From the NCBI GenBank assembly GCA_904420245.1, contig CAJFUL010000017.1, positions 1 through 48,409 of the forward strand: DNA of 48,409 bases, given 5' to 3'. The notes under the pieces were generated by a model. The model was not told where the DNA came from, did not search any database, and saw nothing but the letters and a program-made list of their open reading frames with translations. Every line of letters starts with the position of its first letter. Positions within the stretch are counted from its first letter, which is position 1. The position numbers and the translations under genes were made by a program. Positions 1 to 8,705 of this stretch are shown piece by piece. This DNA is from Candidatus Paralachnospira avium. Its GTDB lineage: Bacteria; Bacillota; Clostridia; Lachnospirales; Lachnospiraceae.

Positions 1-72
1 TCCTCTCTTTCGTATTGATTTTAGTATATCAGATTCATTAAAAATTGTCCGAAAAAGTGTCTTAATTTATGA

Positions 73-570
73 GACCATTATATTAAGACAGCGGTTTTGG
101 CCGGGAGCAGTCAAAAAGAGAAAGCGATGGAGGCCCTTGCAGCGATTTATACAGACGGGGAGCTGTCGGATGCTCTAGTCTATGGAAAAGAAGGAGAAAG
201 CTATAAGCTAGCGGATGACCATGTGGAATTTTTAGGCGATTATGAAATTTCAGGTAATGCCAGGCTTTTAGGGTTTGGGAATCCTTTTCTTACAATGCCG
301 TCTTATAAGGAGCCCACTAATAAAAAAGAGGTGTTATGGGATTTTATCGAAGAGGCTCCTGTATCAGAATTGATGGATAAAACCTTTGATCTGAATGGTA
401 TGGATGATAAGATCAGCCAGATCAATGTGACATTTTTGGAGGAATACCAGTCCCTTCTTTATGGCATCGCAGATGATATGCAGGGAGAGATAGAGAGGCT
501 TAAGCGGGAAACAGAGGCTTTGGGGCTTCCGGAGGTAATCGAGAGCATGAATGAACAATTAGAAACGTAA
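73..570 (+). pseudogene. C-terminal remnant of a sugar ABC transporter solute-binding protein (DUF3502-like)
   Basis: The frame is open from just after a stop at 70-72 and ends with TAA at 568-570. The translation reads like the C-terminal part of Firmicute extracellular sugar-binding lipoproteins with a DUF3502 tail: a helical QKEKAMEALAAIYTD segment, then LLGFGNPFLTMPS, then a closing helical stretch ending ESMNEQLET. A TTG at 97 could start translation, but there is no signal peptide, no lipobox and no ligand-binding lobe, so the bulk of a protein of about 500 residues is missing. Stops at 16-18, 22-24 and 70-72 close the frame upstream. I read this as a decayed gene rather than a small functional protein. 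The family assignment rests on remembered motifs. Confidence 0.6.
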
Positions 571-589
571 TGACAGAGAGAAATTTTAA

Positions 590-754
590 GGCTTCCCGGG
601 GCCAGGCGGCGCCGAGAAGCGCATTTTTGCGGACAGCTTTATCGAGAACCACCATTCCTTTTCCAGAATAAAAGCAGAGGATTACCTGTCCGGGACATGG
701 GAAGCAGAGGTATTGGAGATCACTGCCGGTCAATCGGTTCGGATCCTGCCGTAA
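590..754 (+). pseudogene. C-terminal remnant of an unidentified protein
   Basis: A frame open from a stop at 587-589 to TAA at 752-754 has no start codon. It encodes about 54 residues, including ADSFIENHHSFSRIKAEDYL and then GTWEAEVLEI and AGQSVRILP. The end looks like a folded beta-rich terminal domain, possibly of a carbohydrate-active enzyme, which would fit the solute-binding protein remnant just upstream; that functional guess is weak. What can be seen is a protein-like 3' end without a body, so it is listed as a gene relic. Confidence 0.35.
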
Positions 755-792
755 ATTTAAGTTATCACATAATATTTGTAAAATCAATTGTA

Positions 793-821
793 TTGACAAG
801 CATATACCGCATAAGTACAAT
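793..821 (+). promoter_or_regulatory. sigma-A promoter ahead of the lipoprotein array
   Basis: TTGACA (793-798), 17 nt, TACAAT (816-821) in an AT-rich stretch. It points into the deleted lipoprotein remnant at 842-985 and is probably the original promoter of the whole lipoprotein/ABC run. Confidence 0.6.
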
Positions 822-841
822 AAAAATATAGAAAATATTGA

Positions 842-985
842 ACGGAAGGGATTTTATAAAGAAAAAACCGGATTTAATGGAGCGGGAGGATCTGCCCCAG
901 GGGGGATCCGGCGGAAGGGATGGCGAAGATGTCCATAGAGGATTTCACTGCGGGAAAGGATAACTGGACACGGCTGGAATACTGA
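842..985 (+). pseudogene. Internally deleted lipoprotein paralogue (scar of the tandem family)
   Basis: Positions 921-994 match 3192-3265, the end of the second intact lipoprotein gene plus its 3' flank, with only three visible mismatches. In the homologous frame both read KMSIEDFTAGKDNW, end RLEY and then stop (TGA at 983-985 here). Upstream, at 842-870, are a purine-rich ribosome-site-like run and an AAGAAAAAA stretch resembling the MKKK start of the intact copies, but no ATG. The simplest reading is a former first gene of the array whose start was damaged and whose body was deleted, leaving promoter plus tail. Confidence 0.6.
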
Positions 986-1019
986 CCGGACACGGAGGAG
1001 AGCAGGGAGGGGGGATCCC

Positions 1020-2132
1020 ATGAAGAAAAGAGCGGTGTTTGTCCTGGTTTGCCTGAGTGTGTTCCTTTCTTCCTGCGGAAAGGAAGAAAGAGCAGCCGGC
1101 GCGGAGTCCTCCATGCAGGTGGGAAATTTCTGTTATACAGAAGAGGGACTTGCATATGCAAGACCTAATGGCCCCAATGAAAAGGGGAAAATGGACTATC
1201 TGGATTATGAGACGGGAAGCTATTACCCGCTGTGCGCCAGGGCGAACTGCCGTCATGACGGGCCGGAGTGCACGGCTGTCTCTTTCGCGGAACAGTCGAG
1301 GATGGGGCGGCTTGGAGATAAATGGTACCGTTTTAAGCTTCTGGACGGCGGAAAGACAGAAATCTGCAGCTGTGACCTGGATGGAGGGAAGGAAAAGACT
1401 ATAACGGTTTTTCCGCATGAAATTGATTGGACAAGTATATTTTATGAGAAATATTGCATTGTGGTTTCCCAAGATGTATTTTTTGACGAAACAACCAATG
1501 AGTGGCTGGGAAATAACAGCGCCATTTACAGGATCGATCTGGAAACGGGAGAGAGCGAGCTTTTGTGCCCTGAAAAAAGAGAAAGGAATACAGCTTATTA
1601 CCTATATGGAAAAAAAGGGAATCTCCTGGTTTACCGGGAATGGACGGGAACGATCCATGAATTGCGGATCATGGATCTTCGTACAGGGGAGATCCAAAAT
1701 CCGCTCCCGGGAAAGGCATTGTGGATGGACGCTTCAATGAGCGGAAACGACTTTGTGTGCAGCGTTACGGAAAACGGCGAAAATACGGTGATCAAGTTGG
1801 ATCTGGAGACGGGAAAGTGGGAGAAGATCCTCATAAACGGGATCGAGCAGGGAGCTGAGAGCTTCTGGAGCCCGGAAATGAAGATCCTGACGGTAAGCGG
1901 CGACGACCACGGCCTCGGGGAGTTCCGGTATGAGCGGTATCTGTACTCGGAGAACGGAAAACTGGAACTGATCGGCAAAGGCGGAGAAGATACATACATG
2001 GAACTGGTGGCTGTAAAGGATGACCTGGTGGTAGGGAGGATATACGGAGAAAATCTGCTGTTCGATCTGGTGAAGATGGATAGAGAGGATTTTCTGGCCG
2101 GGAAGAGCTGCTGGACGGTGCTGGAGTATTGA
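1020..2132 (+). CDS. Surface lipoprotein with a PLC-x3-NC-x2-D cysteine motif (copy 1, intact)
   Basis: The 370-residue product starts with a lipoprotein signal peptide (MKKRAVFVLVCLSVFLSSCG, lipobox LSSC, lipidated Cys near residue 19), so it should be anchored outside the membrane. Near residues 64-82 is YYPLCARANCRHDGPECTA, the family hallmark with three cysteines and a histidine. Next comes RLGDKWYRFK, and then repeated short strands ending in LETGE, LRTGE or LETGK, which suggests a beta-propeller-like fold. A GGGAGGGGGG site lies 6 nt upstream of the ATG. It is the first intact member of a tandem family and sits upstream of an ABC/adaptor cassette on the same strand with short gaps, so it may be a surface partner of that machine. 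The molecular function is unknown; I know of similar uncharacterised proteins in Clostridia. Confidence 0.8.
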   Translation: MKKRAVFVLVCLSVFLSSCGKEERAAGAESSMQVGNFCYTEEGLAYARPNGPNEKGKMDYLDYETGSYYPLCARANCRHDGPECTAVSFAEQSRMGRLGDKWYRFKLLDGGKTEICSCDLDGGKEKTITVFPHEIDWTSIFYEKYCIVVSQDVFFDETTNEWLGNNSAIYRIDLETGESELLCPEKRERNTAYYLYGKKGNLLVYREWTGTIHELRIMDLRTGEIQNPLPGKALWMDASMSGNDFVCSVTENGENTVIKLDLETGKWEKILINGIEQGAESFWSPEMKILTVSGDDHGLGEFRYERYLYSENGKLELIGKGGEDTYMELVAVKDDLVVGRIYGENLLFDLVKMDREDFLAGKSCWTVLEY

Positions 2133-2167
2133 CGGCTGCGGGATCCGGCGGAAAGGGGGAGAAGAGT

Positions 2168-3256
2168 ATGAAGAAGAAGGGGATCTTATTGATCCTGTGT
2201 CTGGGACTGTTCATCTCCGGCTGCGGAGGAGAAGAAAAAGTTCTGGATCAGGAGGGATCTTTCGCAGAGGGGGACTGCACATATCTGGAAGAAGGACTGG
2301 TCGTCAATATCATGCTGGGAAACAGGATGTACTATGAATATGAGACCGGGACCTATATGCCTCTCTGTTCCAAGGCCAATTGCCTCCACGATACGGACGA
2401 CTGTATGGCTGTGCACCTCAGTGAGGCGTCTGGCCTGGGAAAGATCGGGGACAAGTGGTATTACCTGATGGTGGATGGATATAACATGAGCTTTTACAGC
2501 GCGGATCTGGACGGACAGAATGAGAGAAAGATCGGTACTATCGGGTTTGGAGTTGGATTTGAGTGTTTGTTTTATGAGGATTCCTGCATTTATGAGATGA
2601 CGGATTGGCGTTATAACGAAGAGACCGGAAAACCGGAGGATTATATAAGTACTATCCGCCGTTATGATTTTAAGGAGCAGAAAGAAGAGATCCTCTGTCC
2701 GGAAATGCTGAACGCAGGGTATGGGATCTACGGCAGATATGAGGATCAATTGATCTATGTGGAAAGAAAATACGAAGGGTTTTATGCAAAGACATTAAAC
2801 CTGGAAACAGGAGAAGTGACGGACCTCATTGGAGAGACGGATGGTTTTATAAATGGCATACTGGATGGAAATATCTTTGCCTATATGATCAGAACGGAGG
2901 GGAAGGAAGGCTATCAGGTAATGGAACTGGATCTGGAGACTGGCGAGCAGAAAGAAATCTGGAAATATGAGGGGGATATGGTGGTGGATTACACGCAATT
3001 TGCCTGGGGATCAGAAATGAAAGCTTTCAGCATAAGCAGTTCTGAGAAGGATGAACGAAAGACGTATCTGTATAAAGAAGATGGAAGCTGTCAGCAGATC
3101 CGGGAGGAGAAAAGTGATCCGGATTACCGGTTTTTAGCTGTGGAAAACGGTCAGGTGATCGCGGAATTTACGGCCGGCAGGGATCAGTACCTGGCGAAGA
3201 TGTCCATAGAGGATTTCACAGCGGGAAAGGATAACTGGATACGGCTGGAATACTGA
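2168..3256 (+). CDS. Surface lipoprotein with a PLC-x3-NC-x2-D cysteine motif (copy 2, intact)
   Basis: The 362-residue paralogue of the preceding gene has signal peptide MKKKGILLILCLGLFISGCG with lipobox ISGC. The ATG at 2168 is chosen over an upstream in-frame TTG at 2129 because a GGGGGAG site precedes it by about 6 nt and it gives a normal signal peptide. The hallmark reads YMPLCSKANCLHDTDDCMA (near residue 65), followed by KIGDKWYYL, then several LDLETGE-type blade ends, and the C-terminus AKMSIEDFTAGKDNW with tail RLEY. It lies 35 nt after copy 1, probably in the same transcript. Its 3' end is nearly identical to the relic at 921-994, evidence of duplication and recombination within the array. 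Function unknown. Confidence 0.8.
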   Translation: MKKKGILLILCLGLFISGCGGEEKVLDQEGSFAEGDCTYLEEGLVVNIMLGNRMYYEYETGTYMPLCSKANCLHDTDDCMAVHLSEASGLGKIGDKWYYLMVDGYNMSFYSADLDGQNERKIGTIGFGVGFECLFYEDSCIYEMTDWRYNEETGKPEDYISTIRRYDFKEQKEEILCPEMLNAGYGIYGRYEDQLIYVERKYEGFYAKTLNLETGEVTDLIGETDGFINGILDGNIFAYMIRTEGKEGYQVMELDLETGEQKEIWKYEGDMVVDYTQFAWGSEMKAFSISSSEKDERKTYLYKEDGSCQQIREEKSDPDYRFLAVENGQVIAEFTAGRDQYLAKMSIEDFTAGKDNWIRLEY

Positions 3257-3300
3257 CCGGACGCGGCGGAAAGCGGGGAAGAAATCATGCTTATCGTTAT

Positions 3301-4260
3301 CAGGTACCGGGCCAGTATACAAGGCTGGAATATTACGATTACGGGAACGACACCTATATACCCTTATGCGGCAGGGTCAACTGTACCCATGATACGGAGG
3401 AATGTGCGGCGGTTCGGCTGGGAAATACCAGTACCATCGGGAGACTTGGTGATAAGTGGTATTATTTAAAACAACAGGAGGGTTTTACATACTGTTTTTA
3501 CAGCTGCGATCTGGACGGGCAGAACGAGCAGGAACTTGGGGAGATCGGGCATACAGGCGGGAGAGTCTATCTGTATTTTGACAATTCCTGTGTTTATACG
3601 TCCAATGACCCTGTTTTTGATGAAGAAACCGGGAAGTGGGATGGTGAACGTTCCATAAGCGGACTGTATCAGTATCATTTTGATACCAGGGAAGAGGAAC
3701 TGCTTCAGCCTGTTTTGGAGAACGGTTCCTATGAATTGTACGGAGAATATGAAAACCGGCTTCTCTTTTATTGCAGAGAAAAAGAGGGGGCAGACCGGAT
3801 CTTAAAGATGCTCGATATGGAAACGGGCGAGGTCACAGAACCGCTGGGGAAAACGGATCTTTATATTGGCTGTGAGCTGAACGGAAATCTGTTTGCGTAC
3901 GCGGTAAAAGAAAAGGATGCGTATTCCGTCAAGGTTTTGGATTTGGATACAGGAAAGCTGGATACGGTACTGGAGGGCCTGGAGGCATTTCCGGATCTGT
4001 ACTGGGGAACGGAGATCAAGCTACTCACCTTCACAAACGAAGAGGATAACAAGAAAAGGACATACCAATATCTGGGATCAGGAAAGTATGAGCTGGTCAG
4101 GACGGAAGCAGCAGATCCTTATTATCGTATTGCAGAAATAAAAAAGGATAAAGTCCTCGTAGATTATACAGTTGATCAGGATCCGGCCAGGTCACAGCTT
4201 GCTACAATGTCTTTAAAGGATTTTTTGGAAGGAAATGACAATTGGGTATTTTTAAAATAG
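3301..4260 (+). pseudogene. Third lipoprotein paralogue, 5'-truncated (no signal peptide, no start)
   Basis: A frame open from 3235 to TAG at 4258-4260 encodes a clear third paralogue: YIPLCGRVNCTHDTEECAA, then RLGDKWYYL, YSCDLDGQNEQ, blade-like METGEVTE and LDTGKLDT, and the tail SLKDFLEGNDNW. The N-terminal 50-60 residues, including the lipoprotein signal, are missing, and there is no in-frame ATG, GTG or TTG before 3715. The ATG at 3287 lies in another frame. The homologous part begins about 40 nt after copy 2 stops, as if a deletion removed the start. A TTG at 3715 could give a 181-residue C-terminal fragment, but it would not be exported. Probably a pseudogene. Confidence 0.7.
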
Positions 4261-4280
4261 CATCAGAGAGGAGGTCTGCC

Positions 4281-5150
4281 ATGAAGCTGGAGATCCAGGC
4301 CCTTGTGAAAAATTATGGAAAAAAACAGGCGCTGAAGGGGATCGATGCGGTCCTCACCGAGGGCGTTTATGGTTTCCTGGGGCCAAACGGCGCCGGGAAG
4401 AGTACTTTCATGAACATCCTCACCGGGAACCTTCGGGCCACATCCGGGAGGATCCTCTGCGACGGGGAGGACATCGCAAAGATGGGCCGCCGTTTCCGGG
4501 GCCTTTTGGGATATATGCCGCAGCAGCAGGCCCTTTATCCAAACTTTACGGCGGCGGGGTTCCTGTCCTATATCGCGGCCCTGCGGGATATGAAAAAGTC
4601 CAGGGCCAGGGAAAGGATCCCGAAGGTGCTGGAGCAGGTGGGGCTTTCGGATGTGGCCGGGGATAAGATCCGGTCCTTTTCCGGCGGCATGAAGCAGAGG
4701 CTCCTGATCGCCCAGGCGGTGTTAGACGAGCCGAAGGTGCTGGTGCTGGACGAACCCACGGCGGGGCTGGATCCCAAGCAGAGGATCGCCATCCGCAGTC
4801 TGATTTCGGAGATCGCGGCGGATAAGATCGTGATCATCGCCACCCATGTGGTGACCGATGTGGAGTCGGTGGCCAACCGGATCCTTTTGATCCGGGAGGG
4901 GGAACTGATGGCCGATTCCACCAGGGAGGAGCTCACCGCGGCCCTTTCGGGAAAGGTGTGGGAGCTTAAGATCCCTGAGGAGAAGCTTCCTGAGCTTACG
5001 GAGGAGAAGGGGTATCTGACCGGGAACATCTCCCGGGAAGGCGACATACTCTTTGTGCGGGTGATCGCGGACCGGAGGCCGGATGGGTACGAGGCGGAGG
5101 CCATGCGTCCGGGGCTGGAGGATGTGTATCTGTCTTATTTCAAAGAATAG
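4281..5150 (+). CDS. ABC transporter ATP-binding protein
   Basis: The 289-residue ATPase drives the ABC-2-type permease encoded next. Visible are Walker A GPNGAGKST (about residues 34-42), Q-loop GYMPQQQALYP, signature FSGGMKQR (about 132), Walker B VLVLDEPTAGLDP (about 154-166) and the switch histidine in ATHVVTDV. A C-terminal extension of about 70 residues is typical of ABC-2 export ATPases. The ATG at 4281 is preferred over the TTG at 4242 because an AGGAGG site (4269-4274) lies 6 nt before it and family proteins start with this strand. It is followed after 13 nt by the permease. The substrate cannot be read from the sequence; the adaptor genes downstream suggest export or extrusion rather than uptake. 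Confidence 0.9.
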   Translation: MKLEIQALVKNYGKKQALKGIDAVLTEGVYGFLGPNGAGKSTFMNILTGNLRATSGRILCDGEDIAKMGRRFRGLLGYMPQQQALYPNFTAAGFLSYIAALRDMKKSRARERIPKVLEQVGLSDVAGDKIRSFSGGMKQRLLIAQAVLDEPKVLVLDEPTAGLDPKQRIAIRSLISEIAADKIVIIATHVVTDVESVANRILLIREGELMADSTREELTAALSGKVWELKIPEEKLPELTEEKGYLTGNISREGDILFVRVIADRRPDGYEAEAMRPGLEDVYLSYFKE

Positions 5151-5163
5151 AGGAGGTGGGGAT

Positions 5164-7572
5164 TTGGCAGGGCTTCTTTACTATGAAATGAAAAAGCTCT
5201 TTTCCAGACGGATGCTCCCTCTCCTTTTGCTGGCGCTGTTTTTGTTCAACGGGCTGATGGTGTACCGGGAGAGCGGAAGGCGCGTCGGATACGGCTACAC
5301 AAGGCACGACATCGGGGAGGTTTATGAAAGCCTTGAGGGGATGACGGCCCTGGAGGCGGAAGCGTATCTCGCGGAACGGATCCGCCTCCTGGAGGCGGTG
5401 GACGTCTGGCGGCAGTGGGCCGACGGACAGGATGTCTGGACGGATGAGGAGAAAGCGGGATTCCTAAGTTCCAACCGGGAGCTGATGGATGCCTACCCGG
5501 ATCTGGATATCGACGCCGGGTATCTTTTATACCTGGATAATTTTTATCTGGAAAGGCGGCTCCTCCAGGATGTGCTGGAACAGGTCTCGGCGGCGGCGCA
5601 TTACGGGGAATACCTGGATGGGATCGGAGAAGAGGCAAAGATCATGACCTCTTCCTCCCTCTTCGGGAGGCCGGGGACATTTTCTTACCGGAATATCCAG
5701 AAAACGCCGCCGGTCTATGAGCATCTGAAGGGAAACGTGCTCCCGGCGGAGGACCCGGAGGGCGTGATCCTGGCCACCCGTTCCAGGGTCACGGATCTTC
5801 TGCTACTCTGCTTTATCGTGATCCTGGGCCTTTCCATGGTGATCGGAGAGCGGGATGAGGGGACCCTCCTCCTCATCAAGCCCACCAAGAAGGGGTATCT
5901 GGAGACGGCATCGGCCAAGCTCCTGGTGCTCCTCTCCATCACGGCGGCGGCGACGGTGCTGTTTTATTTGACGGATTTTCTGACGGCGGAGCTGACCCTG
6001 GGGCTGGGGGATCTTTCCAGGCAGATCCAAAGCGTGGACGGATTTTTGACCTCTCCTTATGAGATCACGGTGGGACAGTATCTGCTGGGCTTCCTGGCGG
6101 TGAAGACGGCCGCCGCTTTGGTGTGGGGCGCATTGGTCTTTCTGCTGTGCACGGTATTTAAGAACGCGGTCAGCGCCTGTCTGGCCATGGGAGCTGTGTT
6201 CCTGGCGGAATTTGTCCTGTATCTGTCCATCAGCCTCCATTCGTATTTAAGCCCACTTAAGATCCTGAACCTGGTGTGCCTTGCGGATACGGCCTGGTTC
6301 TTCGGAGATTATCTCAACATGAACCTATTTGGCTGGCCGGTGAACGTGGTGCCCATATGCGTAAGTTTGGGGATCCTGGTGTTTGGCCTGTCGGTCTTCC
6401 TGGCTCTCCGCCGGTTTGTGAAGGAGGCTTCTGCCCTGGGCGCGGAAAACCGGCTGGTATCCGCGGTCAGAGGAGTCCTGAGGAGGAGGCGCGGAAAACG
6501 GAGGACCGTCCGTACAGGACTTTTCGGAAAAGAACTCTATAAGATCTTTGTCATGGAGCGGGCCTGGATCCTCCTGGTGGTCTTCGCCCTGCTCCAGTGG
6601 AACAGCTATAAGGATCCTGAAGTCTACGGGACCCCCTATGACCGGTTCTACCATTCCTATGTGATCAAGGCGGAAGGTCTTCCTTTGGAAGAGGCGGCAA
6701 AGGTCTATCAGGAGGAGTACGACTGGTTTGAGGAAAAAGAGCGGGAACTTAAACGCATCTCCGACGCCTATGACGCCGGGGAGGCCTCCTATGCGGAGCT
6801 TCAGGCGGCCCAGATGGAGGCCTCTGCCTTAAGCGATGCCAGGGGAGGCTTCGATATGGCCCTTTCCCAGTATGAGTATGTGCTGAGCGAAAACCGGGCC
6901 GGACAGGAAGCGGAGGTCTTTTATCAGACGGGCTGGCAGGATCTCTTTGGCATGCATGGGCGCAGGGCGGATGTGATGGATGTAGCGAAGCTCTCCTTTT
7001 TCCTGCTTTTGGGCCTTTCGGCCGTTTTTTCCATCGAGAAGAGCACGAAGGTGGAGATGCTCCAGAGGGCGTATATCCGGGGCGGAGGCAGCGTCTGCCT
7101 GCGGAAATACCTTTCCTGCGTCCTCTATGGGACGGCGGCTTATCTGATCGCGTATCTGCCCAGGTATCTGGCGGTGTTCCAGGTCTATGGAGTCCATGGC
7201 CTCACAGCGCCCATGAAAAGCCTTGCGGAGCTTTCGGATATGCCTTTCAATGTCCCTCTATGGGCTTATCTGGCTCTGGTGGGCCTCTCCCGGTATCTGG
7301 GGATGCTGGCGGCCATCGGGCTGATCCTGTGGCTTTCCAGACGATGCGGGAACATGATCCATACGATCCTTGTGGGGGCCCTGCTCCTGGAGCTTCCGGC
7401 ATTTCTGTATTTGATGGGGATCACGGGAGAGACATACCTTTCCCTGCTTCCCATGATGACAGGAGCGGATATGTTCCGTCTGACGGCGGGGAGGCTCCTC
7501 TACTGGGGAGCGGCCCTGGCGCTGGGGCTTTGGTTCTATTTCCAGACTTATGAGGAGGGGAGCGCGGCATGA
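5164..7572 (+). CDS. Fused double ABC-2-type permease
   Basis: The 802-residue membrane protein appears to be two ABC-2 permease halves in one chain. Each half opens with a cytoplasmic lead (YYEMKKLFSRRMLPLLLLAL near residue 7; FGKELYKIFVMERAWILL near 455), then a large extracytoplasmic helical region, then a set of membrane segments; the first half includes GLSMVIGERDEGTLLLIKPT. A basic linker RRRRGKRR lies near residue 440. The TTG at 5164 is preferred because AGGAGG (5151-5156) is 7 nt upstream; an ATG at 5188 is the alternative. The stop overlaps the next start (ATGA at 7569), implying translational coupling. With the upstream ATPase it forms a complete exporter core. Confidence 0.85.
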   Translation: MAGLLYYEMKKLFSRRMLPLLLLALFLFNGLMVYRESGRRVGYGYTRHDIGEVYESLEGMTALEAEAYLAERIRLLEAVDVWRQWADGQDVWTDEEKAGFLSSNRELMDAYPDLDIDAGYLLYLDNFYLERRLLQDVLEQVSAAAHYGEYLDGIGEEAKIMTSSSLFGRPGTFSYRNIQKTPPVYEHLKGNVLPAEDPEGVILATRSRVTDLLLLCFIVILGLSMVIGERDEGTLLLIKPTKKGYLETASAKLLVLLSITAAATVLFYLTDFLTAELTLGLGDLSRQIQSVDGFLTSPYEITVGQYLLGFLAVKTAAALVWGALVFLLCTVFKNAVSACLAMGAVFLAEFVLYLSISLHSYLSPLKILNLVCLADTAWFFGDYLNMNLFGWPVNVVPICVSLGILVFGLSVFLALRRFVKEASALGAENRLVSAVRGVLRRRRGKRRTVRTGLFGKELYKIFVMERAWILLVVFALLQWNSYKDPEVYGTPYDRFYHSYVIKAEGLPLEEAAKVYQEEYDWFEEKERELKRISDAYDAGEASYAELQAAQMEASALSDARGGFDMALSQYEYVLSENRAGQEAEVFYQTGWQDLFGMHGRRADVMDVAKLSFFLLLGLSAVFSIEKSTKVEMLQRAYIRGGGSVCLRKYLSCVLYGTAAYLIAYLPRYLAVFQVYGVHGLTAPMKSLAELSDMPFNVPLWAYLALVGLSRYLGMLAAIGLILWLSRRCGNMIHTILVGALLLELPAFLYLMGITGETYLSLLPMMTGADMFRLTAGRLLYWGAALALGLWFYFQTYEEGSAA

Positions 7573-8705
7573 AAAAGAAGAAATGGATGATCTTTGGAGC
7601 AGTCCTTCTGTTCCTGGCGGCGGCCGGGCTTGGCATCTATTTCGGGACCCCGGCGGTCCGGAAGCAGAAACAAAGCGAGGAGATCCCGGTGCAGTCCGTG
7701 GCAGGGCTCACGGGGTACGCGGATGAGATGGCGGTCCGGAGACGGTTCCTGGGGGTGCTGATGCCGGAGGAGACGGTGGAGGTGCGCCTGGAGGAGGACC
7801 GGGAGCTGGGCGGGCTCCTGGTGGAGGCAGGCTCCCGGGTAGAGGTGGGGACGGCCCTGGCTTCTTATGACAATTCCGGTCTGGAGCTGGATCTGGAACA
7901 GGCCGGCCTGGACCTGGAGCAGGCGGAACTTACTCTGAGCCAGCTTAAAGGACAGCTTTCTTCCCTGCGGGAGGCGAAAAAAAGCGCGCCTGCCGGAGAA
8001 CAGGGAAGCTATGATCTGCAGATCGTGGATCTGGAAGGACAGATCCGGCAGGCAGAGTACGACCTCGGCCTGCGGGAACGGGAGATCTCCAGGCTCACAG
8101 AGCAGATGAGCGTTTCCACCGTCTCTTCTCCCTGCGCCGGCACCGTCACGGCGGTGGGGGAAGACGGGCGTTCCATCACCATCGTATCCGACGGGACTTA
8201 TGAGCTTACCTTTTCCGTGAGCGAGGAGGAGCTTGAGGATTTCAGAGCCGGCATGGAGGTGACGGTGCAGGACCGGGATGGGAAGCTCTCCTGCCCGGCG
8301 GCCATAAGCAGGACAGAGTCGGGAACACCGTCTGGAGGCGTTACAGAGGGCGGGGCCATGAGACCGTCTTCCTATGAGGTCCATGGGATCCTGGAAAACG
8401 CGGAAGGCTTTTTTGCCGGGCAGCATGTCTATGTGCAGCTGGAACAGGAGGAAGAAGAGGAGACGCAGGAGATCGTCCTTCCCCAGGGCTATATCCTGGA
8501 CGTGGACGGGGATCCCTGGGTATGGGCCGCGGGGAGCGGCGGAAACCTGGAAAAGAGGTCCGTGTCTCTGGGAGCCTACAACGACAGGAGGAGCGCCTAT
8601 GTCATCGAGGAAGGGCTCTCCATGACCGATTATCTGGCGTGGCCCATGGACTCGCTGAAGGAGGGACAGAAGGTGTCCTTTGGTGAACAGGGGGTGGGCG
8701 GATGA
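7569..8705 (+). CDS. HlyD/MacA-like membrane-fusion adaptor protein
   Basis: The 378-residue adaptor has one N-terminal membrane anchor (WMIFGAVLLFLAAAGLGIYF). It then has a first lipoyl half-motif (GGLLVEAGSRVEVGTALASY, about 78-97), an alpha-hairpin rich in LEQAELTLSQLK and GQIRQAEYDLGLR coiled coil (about 100-180), a second lipoyl half (SSPCAGTVTAVGEDG, about 190-204), and a beta-barrel domain. This order is that of adaptors working with MacB-type or ABC-2 exporters in Gram-positive cells, where they sit outside the membrane. The gene overlaps both neighbours by ATGA, so it is co-translated with the permease and the second adaptor. Confidence 0.85.
   Translation: MKKKKWMIFGAVLLFLAAAGLGIYFGTPAVRKQKQSEEIPVQSVAGLTGYADEMAVRRRFLGVLMPEETVEVRLEEDRELGGLLVEAGSRVEVGTALASYDNSGLELDLEQAGLDLEQAELTLSQLKGQLSSLREAKKSAPAGEQGSYDLQIVDLEGQIRQAEYDLGLREREISRLTEQMSVSTVSSPCAGTVTAVGEDGRSITIVSDGTYELTFSVSEEELEDFRAGMEVTVQDRDGKLSCPAAISRTESGTPSGGVTEGGAMRPSSYEVHGILENAEGFFAGQHVYVQLEQEEEEETQEIVLPQGYILDVDGDPWVWAAGSGGNLEKRSVSLGAYNDRRSAYVIEEGLSMTDYLAWPMDSLKEGQKVSFGEQGVGG

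Noticed and set aside
3192-3300. Programmed frameshift joining lipoprotein copy 2 to copy 3
   Set aside because: Copy 2 ends at the normal family C-terminus and no slippery heptamer with a structure is visible; a 5' deletion of copy 3 explains the layout better.
3287-3469. 60-residue ORF starting at ATG 3287
   Set aside because: It is an out-of-frame shadow of the truncated third lipoprotein copy, whose homologous frame is another one.
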